From a virus, in the IMG/VR virus record IMGVR_UViG_3300030098_005215, positions 1-27,131 of that record: a DNA stretch of 27,131 bases; one strand, given 5' to 3'. Position numbers and translations under genes: made by a program. A model generated the notes under the pieces. The model was not told the origin of the DNA. It saw only the letters and a list, made by a program, of their open reading frames with translations, and did not search any database. Positions 1 through 6,028 of this stretch are shown one piece after another (within the stretch, counting starts at the first letter, position 1; each line of letters starts with the position of its first letter).

Positions 1-10
1 ACCTACACGA

Positions 11-32
11 AAGGGGGCTATTAAACCCCCTT
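11..32 (-). terminator. Possible intrinsic terminator after the leftward accessory operon
   Basis: A perfect 7-bp inverted repeat (AAGGGGG, 8-nt loop, CCCCCTT) lies a dozen bases beyond the stop of the leftmost leftward gene. It is an unusually GC-rich stem for this AT-rich DNA and sits where a transcript end is expected. Read on the minus strand only three T residues follow the stem, so the U-tract is weak. It could be an RNA-stabilising hairpin or a two-way terminator with a gene beyond the window edge. Confidence 0.5.
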
Positions 33-44
33 AATTGTGATTGT

Positions 45-659
45 TTATTCTTCCATTAATTTCTCTATTTCGTTAAGAGTGTCCACCACTTTTTGTCCAT
101 TAAATTGATAATTTTCTTTTTCCTTATTCGTTAAATCTTCATCATCATAACATTCATCATCTTTCATTCTTTCGTAGTATTCCTCATTTCTCATCTCCTT
201 AGAATTTACATCTTCTAACACTATACACTCTGTCGTACATTCTAAATTGTCGTACCAAAGTGATGTCGTATTATGTTCTATTAGTTTTAATAACTCTCTT
301 ACTTTTCTTTCTAGTCTCATTCTTTTAGTAAATTCTTCTCTATATAAATCCCTTTGCCTAATCATTTCATCTAAAAATGGATTATCTATCAACTCTCCTG
401 TCTTTTCGCATAACATATATTGCATATCGCTTTCACATTCCCATTCAGTCCAATAATAATCTTCACTTTCGTATGCTTCTTTGAGTATATATTCATCACT
501 TGCTTTATTATATTCCTCATCTCCATTGCTTCGTAATTCTTTTATTAAATCTTTTTCGTGTTTGATTGTGTCGCTATCGTATAGTACATATCCTTCATTC
601 ATTCCTTCGCCTGTTATATCGCAAATTCTTGCGTAAAATTGTCTTCCTAGTGTTTCCAT
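45..659 (-). CDS. Acidic hypothetical protein with N-terminal CDITGEGMNEGYV motif
   Basis: A 204-residue, strongly acidic protein without signal peptide or membrane segment. The N-terminus has the pattern C13-D-I-T-G-E-G-M-N-E-G-Y followed by an acidic stretch and YYWTEWE near residues 68-74. From memory, similar 'C-x-I-T-G-E-G-M ... YWTEW' proteins occur in marine flavobacteria and their phages without assigned function; this was not checked by a search. A Lys/Arg/Glu-rich helical segment near residues 98-128 may be a coiled coil. It is the last gene of a four-gene leftward set and ends just before a hairpin. The position suggests an early or accessory host-interaction role, which is inference. 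Confidence 0.75.
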   Translation of the reverse strand: METLGRQFYARICDITGEGMNEGYVLYDSDTIKHEKDLIKELRSNGDEEYNKASDEYILKEAYESEDYYWTEWECESDMQYMLCEKTGELIDNPFLDEMIRQRDLYREEFTKRMRLERKVRELLKLIEHNTTSLWYDNLECTTECIVLEDVNSKEMRNEEYYERMKDDECYDDEDLTNKEKENYQFNGQKVVDTLNEIEKLMEE

Positions 660-673
660 AATATTATATATTT

Positions 674-958
674 TTAGTTAATAATTTCTGCAGTTATTTT
701 CATTGATTGGTCTGGCATACCACGATACTCAATTCTTTCCATTTCCTCATAGTATTCAAAAAATCTTTCTTCTTCTTCTGTTTCAGTCTCTCCATTGATT
801 AAACTTTTAATATAGCACTCAATGGTATAGAAGTCATCTGAATACATATCAGAGTTTTTGTACATCTCCTCCAAATCAAAATTAGCTGACCACAAACTCA
901 AATCAATTTCCACCTCAACAAAGTTTGTTTGTTCTTTTGTTATTTTTATTGCTTTCAT
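674..958 (-). CDS. Small acidic hypothetical protein
   Basis: A 94-residue acidic protein that I do not recognise. It starts MKAIKITKEQTNFVEVEIDL, which reads like a beta hairpin, and continues with an acidic helical middle containing ETETEEEERFFEYYEEME. There is no signal peptide, membrane segment or cysteine cluster. Only 14 bases separate it from the downstream acidic gene, so the two are probably co-transcribed. An 81-base gap upstream holds a hairpin at 984-1001. Small acidic proteins in accessory phage operons are sometimes DNA mimics or inhibitors of host enzymes, but nothing here shows that specifically. Confidence 0.65.
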   Translation of the reverse strand: MKAIKITKEQTNFVEVEIDLSLWSANFDLEEMYKNSDMYSDDFYTIECYIKSLINGETETEEEERFFEYYEEMERIEYRGMPDQSMKITAEIIN

Positions 959-983
959 AATTTTGTGTGTTGTTTAATATATT

Positions 984-1001
984 ACGCCTAGTTAAAGGCG
1001 T
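984..1001 (-). promoter_or_regulatory. Intercistronic hairpin
   Basis: A perfect 6-bp inverted repeat (ACGCCT, loop AGTTAA, AGGCGT) lies in the 81-base gap between two leftward genes. No T-run follows on either strand, so it is not a standard intrinsic terminator. It may be an RNA processing or stability element, or a protein-binding dyad. The CG-containing stem is unusual for this sequence. Confidence 0.4.
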
Positions 1002-1039
1002 TTCGCTTCATCAAAGCTCATCAGATATATTGTAGGTAG

Positions 1040-1237
1040 TTATTGACTTTCTAAACATTCTCTGCAAAATCCAAAATCATCAACGTTGTGCGTGTTCTCT
1101 GCTTCACAACTCCAACAATTCCACGTATTAATATCTAGTTCAAATGCTTTACTTCTGAATAAAAATTCTTCAAATGTTATTTGATTATTTGTTAATAGTC
1201 TAGCTAGATTTTGGGGTGTGTTTAATTCTTTTTTCAT
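1040..1237 (-). CDS. Small zinc-ribbon-like protein
   Basis: A 65-residue protein whose C-terminal half carries two Cys-x2-Cys pairs, C41-W-S-C44 and C58-R-E-C61, separated by 13 residues. This is the spacing of a small zinc ribbon or knuckle. The N-terminal 40 residues look helical (LARLLTNNQITFEEFLFRS). A zinc-binding nucleic-acid or protein adaptor is the natural reading, but no family could be assigned. It lies third from the left in the leftward accessory operon, 19 bases downstream of the first gene. The complete cysteine set argues that the ORF is real despite its size. Confidence 0.65.
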   Translation of the reverse strand: MKKELNTPQNLARLLTNNQITFEEFLFRSKAFELDINTWNCWSCEAENTHNVDDFGFCRECLESQ

Positions 1238-1256
1238 AATTATAATTTTTAATTCA

Positions 1257-1682
1257 TTAATTTAAAATATTCAGCTCATTATATATTAATTCTTCGCCTA
1301 TTATATAGGTCAACATATTTACAATTTTTTCTTGGTCTATATCTTCCACATTAATTGCAGGTTTCCACTCAAAACCCTTTATTGTCCAAACCTTTCCACT
1401 TTTAGAGTATTTTACCCATATATCTGCTTCAGTTTCTATTACATTATCATTTCCATAAAAGTTATTAATCTCATAATTTTTTATAAACCTGTAAGCATCT
1501 GTTATATCTATATTATGCTTTTTTAACCATTGTTCAGCTTGGTAATATCCTATTATATAATAGTCTGTATTAAACAACTCATGATGTAGTTCATTATCTG
1601 TTTTTAACTGTATGTTATCATAGTCATTTATAATGTCTAAAATATATTCTTTTAATTCTGCTTTAATTGTGTTTGTTTTCAT
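1257..1682 (-). CDS. Conserved phage hypothetical protein, first gene of the accessory operon
   Basis: A 141-residue soluble protein. The middle reads HHELFNTDYYIIGYYQAEQW (residues about 34-53), a pattern I associate from memory with small uncharacterised proteins in many marine phages ('D-x-H-x-E-x-F-N-x-D-Y-x-I-I-G'). The C-terminus, EKIVNMLTYIIGEELIYNEL, also fits that impression. Function is unknown. It is promoter-proximal: the TTGACA...TATATTTG promoter lies about 65-95 bases upstream of its ATG. It therefore leads a leftward accessory, possibly early, unit. No signal peptide or membrane segment is present. Confidence 0.75.
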   Translation of the reverse strand: MKTNTIKAELKEYILDIINDYDNIQLKTDNELHHELFNTDYYIIGYYQAEQWLKKHNIDITDAYRFIKNYEINNFYGNDNVIETEADIWVKYSKSGKVWTIKGFEWKPAINVEDIDQEKIVNMLTYIIGEELIYNELNILN

Positions 1683-1746
1683 AATTCAAATTGTTTAATT
1701 AATAATTTATATCTGTTGGGGGTGTGTAATCCCTCATTCGTATACT

Positions 1747-1776
1747 CAAATATAGTATTATTTATTTAAATGTCAA
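1747..1776 (-). promoter_or_regulatory. Leftward Bacteroidota-type promoter
   Basis: On the minus strand TTGACA (1776-1771) is followed after 16 bases by TATATTTG (1754-1747). This matches the Bacteroidota -7 box TAnnTTTG and a -33 TTG element; counted from TTG the spacer is 19 bases, within the usual range. It lies about 65 bases upstream of the leftward gene starting at 1682. The 13-mer ACTATATTTGAGT here also occurs exactly at 14817-14829 on the plus strand. It is the best-supported promoter in the window. Confidence 0.7.
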
Positions 1777-1898
1777 CTATAATTTACAAAATAGTTTGTT
1801 ATTTTGTTGTTCTACCTCTGTTAAATAATTTATTATTAATATAATTATATAAATCTAAATAATATATATAAAATCAATGATCTAGATAACAGATATAT

Positions 1899-1920
1899 AA
1901 ACACAATTAAACGTGTGTTT
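1899..1920. repeat. Inverted repeat AAACACA / TGTGTTT
   Basis: A perfect 7-bp inverted repeat with an 8-base spacer (ATTAAACG) in the non-coding region. On the plus strand it is followed by T-rich sequence, but no gene lies upstream on that strand, so a terminator role is doubtful. An operator or origin element is an alternative. Confidence 0.4.
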
Positions 1921-2062
1921 TTGTTTGTGGTTGTGTTCATTTAATTTATTGCGTGATTGTGTGTAATTGTTTTCGTTTTCGCGTGTGATTAAAATAGTAA
2001 TAGTTAGTTTTCAAATCTCAGGCGATTAATAATAAGCGACACCCCCCCTTTAAAAATGCGTT

Positions 2063-2104
2063 TGGGGTTTGTGTACGCGTGTTGCATATAAGTATATAAC
2101 CCCA
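2063..2104. repeat. Inverted repeat TGGGGTT / AACCCCA
   Basis: A perfect 7-bp inverted repeat with a 28-base spacer, about 135 bases beyond the stop of the last gene of the leftward late-type operon. On the minus strand a run of five T follows the right arm after about seven bases, so it might serve as a loose terminator for that operon. The long loop makes this uncertain. Confidence 0.35.
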
Positions 2105-2237
2105 CCCCTGAAAATTTCTAAAAAAAATTTTAAAATTAACATTCGCTTAACATGTGAAACGTATATTGCAGTATGCAAATTGAAATATCTAAAATACTCT
2201 ATATTCTTTTAATGATCTTGGTCTTTGTTGCCTCTAT

Positions 2238-2543
2238 CTAACCTGCAGTATAGGTTATGGCTGTTATAGATTGTAATGGTCCTTTTGTTAAGCCTAATTT
2301 TACTTCGCTATAACCAGGCTTATTGATCTCTTGTGCTAGGTGTTTTACAATATTACCCATAAATTGTTTAGTAGCAGTAATGGTTATTGTGTCATTGTCT
2401 ATTAAGGCGTTTTCTGCTGCAAAATATAACAATATAGATCCATAGACCCCAGAAGTGTAAGAAGTGTACATATACTTAAATGTATCTTTACTAAATACAT
2501 ACTCTTCTGTGTTGGCTGTTTTTATAAAGGTTATTGTACCCAT
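2238..2543 (-). CDS. Small hypothetical protein, probably virion-associated
   Basis: A 101-residue, beta-rich protein starting MGTITFIKTANTEEYVF, without signal peptide. The mixture of Thr, Ile and Tyr in alternating strands (DTITITATK; SEVKLGLTKGPLQSITAITY) resembles small phage structural proteins, but no family was recognised. It is the last gene of the long leftward operon. Its ATG overlaps the stop of the upstream basic-protein gene by one base (TAATG-type coupling), which supports co-translation and a real start. Function is unknown; a head or tail accessory role is only inferred from the neighbours. Confidence 0.7.
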   Translation of the reverse strand: MGTITFIKTANTEEYVFSKDTFKYMYTSYTSGVYGSILLYFAAENALIDNDTITITATKQFMGNIVKHLAQEINKPGYSEVKLGLTKGPLQSITAITYTAG

Positions 2544-3034
2544 TATCTAGACTTTCTTTTTATAGTGACGCCACCTTTTTGATAACCCATTTCTTTTCTT
2601 CTTTCTTCCATTTCTGCCTCCTTTTTTGCCTTTAACATTGCTGATTGAGTTTCTTCAGCATGCTCACTTCCTCTTGGGTGAAAAGACATTTCACTAACAA
2701 CTTTTTTGCCATCAGCGTCTTCTGTCCAGAATGTACCTGTCCAAGACTGGTTTTTACAACAAGATATATGGGCTTCTCTGGCTTTGGCAGCATCCTCATA
2801 AGATCTATATTGGGCACCTTTACCTTTAGTCACCCCACCAGTGTTATAATACTTTTTTCTCTTTTTAACGATACCAATACCACCCTTTTTAAAAGAAGGT
2901 TTAACTCTTCCTCTCTTGGCTTTTTTCATTACCTCTTTTTCAGCAATATCAAGCTTTCTTTTATTTAGCTTTACATCACCACCAGCTTCCTCTACAGTAT
3001 CTATTAATGACTTTGTATATTTTTCTGTATTCAT
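2543..3034 (-). CDS. Lys-rich GG-motif protein
   Basis: The frame is open from 3094, but an ATG at 3034 gives a 163-residue protein that starts 5 bases after the upstream stop instead of overlapping it by 55 bases. I prefer that start (MNTEKYTKSLIDTVEEAG). The protein is very basic and has three Gly-Gly boxes flanked by aromatic or basic residues (SFKKGGIGIV, YYNTGGVTKG, GYQKGGVTIK, the last near the C-terminus). The same style of box occurs in the other basic proteins here. A middle segment with two adjacent Cys (HISCCKNQSWTGTFW) may be a small fold. DNA-binding or virion-interior roles are plausible but unproven. Confidence 0.7.
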   Translation of the reverse strand: MNTEKYTKSLIDTVEEAGGDVKLNKRKLDIAEKEVMKKAKRGRVKPSFKKGGIGIVKKRKKYYNTGGVTKGKGAQYRSYEDAAKAREAHISCCKNQSWTGTFWTEDADGKKVVSEMSFHPRGSEHAEETQSAMLKAKKEAEMEERRKEMGYQKGGVTIKRKSR

Positions 3035-3039
3035 AGTTC

Positions 3040-3942
3040 TTATATTTGTTTGTAGTCTGTATCCATTTCTAACGCTGTTGTTGGTCTTTCCCAACTCTTC
3101 ATCTCCTGCTTCCTTCTTTCCCTTTTAAGTCTTCTACGATCTTTTTTAAAACTTTTAAGATCCTTTTTTTGCTGTTTAGCTAATTTTCTATTATTTGCTT
3201 TATTGATCTTTTTTTCGTTGATCTTATTTTTTCTAACCTTTTCCTGTTTAGGGTTTTTAGATTTAATTTCTTTACCACTAACGTAGGTATATTTACCTTC
3301 AGCATCAGGATCTATATATTGACGTCTAAGACCTTTTCTAACATACCTTCTAGCTTCTTCTGGATGACCCCCTCTTTTCTTAACTCTTTTACCATCTTCA
3401 ACAACGACATATTTCCTTTCACTTCCAACTCTTTTTTCCTTTTCTTTGTAGGTTGGAATATCTCTACCATATTTCCCTTTTATTTTTAGTTTCTTTTTTA
3501 ATGGATCCCCTTCTTCATCTTCACCTTGTTGAACATACTTTCTATGTTCTCTACCCATTTTCTTTTCTTCTTTTTTTGTAGAAACAGAATACTTATCCCT
3601 TCTACCATGTATTACATTTGGATCATCTTCATAAAGAACGTCATCATGTATTTTTTTAACAAGACCTTTTTCCTTTTTTCTTCTAAGTATTTGATCAAAT
3701 ATATTCTTCTTCTTTATATTACCTAGTCTTTTCTTTTCTATGATAGACTTTTCTGGATCCATTGCTCTTTTACGATCAATAAAATCACTCATTTTTTCAC
3801 CCCTCTTCTTTGATACTTTTTTATTTTTACCAATATGTTTTACATATGGGGATGTTTCAGATATATATTCTTTTTTAGTTCTGCTTCTGTTATCTCTCCA
3901 GTGTTTATAGCCAGATGCCTTATCATTCTTTTTTCTTGCCAT
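3040..3942 (-). CDS. Extremely Lys/Arg-rich protein
   Basis: A 300-residue protein dominated by Lys, Arg and Glu, with no hydrophobic core segments and no signal peptide. The last 80 residues (NKINEKKINKANNRKLAKQQ, then KKDRRRLKRERRKQ) are nearly continuous basic helix. There is one GG box (KKRGGHPEEARRY). It is probably natively disordered or extended and nucleic-acid binding. Its start overlaps the upstream gene's stop by one base (TAATG), fixing the ATG at 3942. It lies in a run of three basic proteins just downstream of the holin-like gene. A mirror set of three lies in the rightward operon (11055-14050). A protein packaged with DNA is a hypothesis; no known domain was seen. Confidence 0.7.
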   Translation of the reverse strand: MARKKNDKASGYKHWRDNRSRTKKEYISETSPYVKHIGKNKKVSKKRGEKMSDFIDRKRAMDPEKSIIEKKRLGNIKKKNIFDQILRRKKEKGLVKKIHDDVLYEDDPNVIHGRRDKYSVSTKKEEKKMGREHRKYVQQGEDEEGDPLKKKLKIKGKYGRDIPTYKEKEKRVGSERKYVVVEDGKRVKKRGGHPEEARRYVRKGLRRQYIDPDAEGKYTYVSGKEIKSKNPKQEKVRKNKINEKKINKANNRKLAKQQKKDLKSFKKDRRRLKRERRKQEMKSWERPTTALEMDTDYKQI

Positions 3943-4604
3943 TATTTTTCAGTTAAAATTTTATTAATACGTTCTTTTTTATCTGCTGATGCGTTTCCAT
4001 ATAAAGATCCAAATAGCCCACCAACTCCACCAGTTGTTTTTCCTTGCTTAACCTCTTTAGCTTCTTTAGCAGAACCAATAGGACCACCAGATCCCTTCTT
4101 ACCAAATAATCCACCAATACCACCACCTATACTAGAAGCAGTTTGAGTTATTAGTCCACCTAAAAAATATTTTCCCTTTCTTCTTCTTTTTCTAAGTCCT
4201 TTGTAGAAATCTTGTCTTTGTTTCTCTCTGAACTTTTCCAGTCTTTTTTTTCTCTTTTCACCCACCAACTTATAATCACCTTCAGGAACAAATGGCTTCC
4301 ACCAAGTTCCTTTTTCCCAATTAGACATCTTTTTTTCAAGATTAATTCGTTCTTCTATACTCTTTTGAAGCTTCTTGTTTCTCATATGCTTAATCTTTCC
4401 ATCCTCATCCCTGTATGTGTAATGTCTACTATATGGGTGTTTTCTGTAATGCTCTATTAATGGGTGAGTTTGTGCCTGATGTTCTTTTGCAACCTTAATA
4501 AGATCATCTTCACCATTAGTTTTACCATTAGTCTTGCCATTGGTTTTACCACCATTTACATAAACTCTAGGTCTCTTTTTATTTTTTTTCTTAAAACTAC
4601 TCAT
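3942..4604 (-). CDS. Basic protein with Gly-rich C-terminal segment
   Basis: A 220-residue protein. The N-terminus is basic and carries GG followed by TNGK repeated three times (VYVNGGKTNGKTNGKTNG, encoded by 12-bp repeats at 4513-4548). The middle is Lys/Arg/Trp-rich. The region around residues 148-205 is glycine-rich (GGLITQTASSIGGGIGGLFG and VGGLFGSLYG). Such small-residue segments can insert into or cross membranes and occur in phage internal virion or DNA-ejection proteins, but this is only a resemblance. The start overlaps the holin-like gene's stop by one base, and its own stop overlaps the next start. Tight coupling suggests a fixed stoichiometry with its neighbours. Confidence 0.65.
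   Translation of the reverse strand: MSSFKKKNKKRPRVYVNGGKTNGKTNGKTNGEDDLIKVAKEHQAQTHPLIEHYRKHPYSRHYTYRDEDGKIKHMRNKKLQKSIEERINLEKKMSNWEKGTWWKPFVPEGDYKLVGEKRKKRLEKFREKQRQDFYKGLRKRRRKGKYFLGGLITQTASSIGGGIGGLFGKKGSGGPIGSAKEAKEVKQGKTTGGVGGLFGSLYGNASADKKERINKILTEK
4513..4548 (-). repeat. Three tandem 12-bp repeats coding TNGK
   Basis: Three imperfect 12-bp units (plus-strand CCATTAGTTTTA, CCATTAGTCTTG, CCATTGGTTTTA) encode the N-terminal TNGK repeats of the basic protein. In-frame units like this can expand or contract by slippage, changing a flexible linker length. Confidence 0.75.
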
Positions 4605-4816
4605 TATTTTTTAGCAAATTTTTCTACACCACTTATCCCAAAACAACCTAATACACACCAGACGAAGCTGTCGTATACAAATTTGTTTATGACGAGATCT
4701 TTCCCAACCCATCCAGTAACTAGATCAGCGACCATTATTATACACATTATTATAAAAGCTATAAAACCAACTATAGCCTTCTCATTCCAATCGTTATTAT
4801 TTTTAAATATATTCAT
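4604..4816 (-). CDS. Small two-segment membrane protein, holin-like
   Basis: A 70-residue protein with a short charged N-terminus, a clear membrane segment at about residues 14-35 (IVGFIAFIIMCIIMVADLVT) and a second, weaker one at about 48-62 (YDSFVWCVLGCFGISG), ending in basic residues (EKFAKK). Length, two hydrophobic segments and the charged tail fit small phage holins, which make pores in the inner membrane to trigger lysis. No endolysin was recognised next to it. A nuclease lies directly upstream and the basic proteins downstream. A generic membrane protein is the alternative. The stop overlaps the next gene's ATG by one base. Confidence 0.6.
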   Translation of the reverse strand: MNIFKNNNDWNEKAIVGFIAFIIMCIIMVADLVTGWVGKDLVINKFVYDSFVWCVLGCFGISGVEKFAKK

Positions 4817-4827
4817 AAGTTTTATTT

Positions 4828-5241
4828 TTAATCTGCAAAAGGAACATCTTCATTTTGATTAGCTGGTTCTTTTTTATCTTCTTTCTTTTTCTTTTTACCA
4901 CCAAAATATTCTACAGCATAACCTTCTTTTACTAAAGTTTTATTAATATTAATTGGTAGATCACCCTCTGGGTGTACAGTTAAATTACCTAAAACTCTTC
5001 CAAATTTGCCAACATCTGTACTCTCCACAACTAAATCACCTTTGTCTAGAAGTTCTATTAATCTAGCTTTAGAAGCAAGTCCCCTTTTCTTTTCTTCCAG
5101 ATCCCTTGTTCTAGACTCTGGGGTGTCTATACCTGCTAATCTTATTCTTTTATGAATGGTTATATCAAACCCAAGATCCATATTTACATCTATAGTATCT
5201 CCATCAATAACTCTATCTAATTTAGCTTTATACGTATACAT
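4828..5241 (-). CDS. Thermonuclease-family (staphylococcal nuclease-like) endonuclease
   Basis: A 137-residue protein of the SNase family, calcium-dependent nucleases that cut DNA and RNA. The family motifs are all visible: VIDGDT (D13, D15, T16), RLAGIDTPE (R34, D39, E42) and FGRVLG (R82), then NKTLVKEGYAV. These correspond to the metal-binding Asp residues and the catalytic Arg/Glu/Arg of the staphylococcal enzyme, so activity is expected. Unlike the secreted bacterial forms it has no signal peptide, so it would act in the cytoplasm or be carried in the virion. The C-terminal 25 residues are Lys-rich and disordered-looking. Its start overlaps the stop of the T9SS-tail gene by one base. Host DNA degradation is a likely role. 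Confidence 0.9.
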   Translation of the reverse strand: MYTYKAKLDRVIDGDTIDVNMDLGFDITIHKRIRLAGIDTPESRTRDLEEKKRGLASKARLIELLDKGDLVVESTDVGKFGRVLGNLTVHPEGDLPININKTLVKEGYAVEYFGGKKKKKEDKKEPANQNEDVPFAD

Positions 5242-6026
5242 TAGTTTAGTATATATTTTACTTTACCATTCTGAATGTATATACTTTCTGGTCTTCGTAT
5301 TGGTTGACCCAGTAAGTTATACATTTTATTATTATCTTTTGATTTATCCAAAACCTCATTTATAGCACTATTACATGGGAGACCTGTATCACAATCAATA
5401 TACTCTGTATTTATTATTTCTACATATTCTATGATTGTGTCTACTACAAATATCTCCACGTATTCTGTTTCCACTATTGTATCATATACATTGACTTCAA
5501 CCTCTTCTATAACATCTACATATAAAGTATCTAAAGCACCATCCATCCAAAGAGTATCTGTTACGTATATATATTCAGGAACTAAAACCTCAACCTCAAA
5601 TGTATCAATTACTATTTGAGTTATGTATTCTGTTTCTACTATTGTGTCAAATTGTATAATTGTTTCGTATATATAGAAGGGAACCTCAACTTCTACAGTA
5701 TCAGTAATAAATACATCAACATATTCTATTACAGGTATCTCCACATATACAGTATCACAATCAGGTGGTGGTGGCAAACATTCTTCAGGTGATGTAGGAA
5801 CAGCACCATTTTCATCGCCTTCATCTACACAATCGACCCAACCATCATTTAGCCATTGATTTATAACACAACCATTAGGGCTATATTGAGTCCAGTTTGT
5901 AGGATCATCACCACAGTAATATCCTTCAGCTTCAGCACACGCTAAACATAACTCTTGAAAATCATAATCCTGTGCATTAATAAATGATCCAATAAAAGCA
6001 AATAATACAAATAAAATCTTCTTCAT
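5241..6026 (-). CDS. Exported beta-repeat protein with type IX secretion-like C-terminal tail
   Basis: A 261-residue protein. It has a typical signal peptide (MKKILFVLFAFIGSFINAQ, cut near residue 19). A Cys-rich segment follows (C27, C30, C38, C53, C66, C83, C90). About 120 residues of alternating acidic/Thr and branched or aromatic residues come next (units such as DTVYVEIPVIEYVDV, DTIVETEYI). The last 27 residues contain MYNLLGQPIRRPESIYIQNG followed by KVKYIL. That tail resembles the T9SS type A sorting domain ('YNLLGQ ... GIYIQNGKK'), which directs Bacteroidota proteins across the outer membrane for surface anchoring. The gene follows the outer-membrane-barrel gene by 2 bases. Surface display on the infected cell is inferred. 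Alternatively it is a periplasmic repeat protein with a chance tail. Confidence 0.7.
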   Translation of the reverse strand: MKKILFVLFAFIGSFINAQDYDFQELCLACAEAEGYYCGDDPTNWTQYSPNGCVINQWLNDGWVDCVDEGDENGAVPTSPEECLPPPPDCDTVYVEIPVIEYVDVFITDTVEVEVPFYIYETIIQFDTIVETEYITQIVIDTFEVEVLVPEYIYVTDTLWMDGALDTLYVDVIEEVEVNVYDTIVETEYVEIFVVDTIIEYVEIINTEYIDCDTGLPCNSAINEVLDKSKDNNKMYNLLGQPIRRPESIYIQNGKVKYILN

Positions 6027-6028
6027 AA

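Larger units (their letters stand above)
1683..2237. other. 555-base non-coding region between two leftward operons
   Basis: No convincing gene was found. Contents from left to right: the leftward promoter at 1747-1776; very AT-rich sequence to about 1900; a 7-bp inverted repeat (AAACACA/TGTGTTT) at 1899-1920; a G/T-rich stretch at about 1910-1990; a C-run at 2042-2048 and a 7-bp inverted repeat (TGGGGTT/AACCCCA) at 2063-2104; and a TTGCA-GTA-TGCAA dyad at 2166-2178. CG-containing words of the type CGTGTG recur at 1912, 1951, 1982 and 2078. The region could hold an origin, operators, or the poorly formed end of the 8.4-kb leftward operon. A 31-codon hydrophobic frame on the minus strand (1845-1940) is noted but not called. 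Confidence 0.6.

Noticed and set aside
1845-1940. A 31-codon leftward frame encoding a hydrophobic, Arg-containing peptide in the non-coding region
   Set aside because: AT-rich DNA easily yields Ile/Leu/Phe/Tyr-rich frames, there is no promoter or coupling to a neighbour, and it lies upstream of the mapped promoter box. Not enough to call a gene.
2056-2091. An 11-codon plus-strand frame (MRLGFVYACCI) that could be a leader peptide
   Set aside because: No rightward gene follows, and the frame is too short to distinguish from chance.
3041-3048. TATATTTG on the plus strand within the leftward basic-protein genes
   Set aside because: It points opposite to all local genes and has no rightward gene to drive.
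3035-3094. Upstream extension of the basic protein gene to an ATG at 3094
   Set aside because: It would overlap the preceding gene by 55 bases, while the ATG at 3034 gives a 5-base gap like other junctions here.
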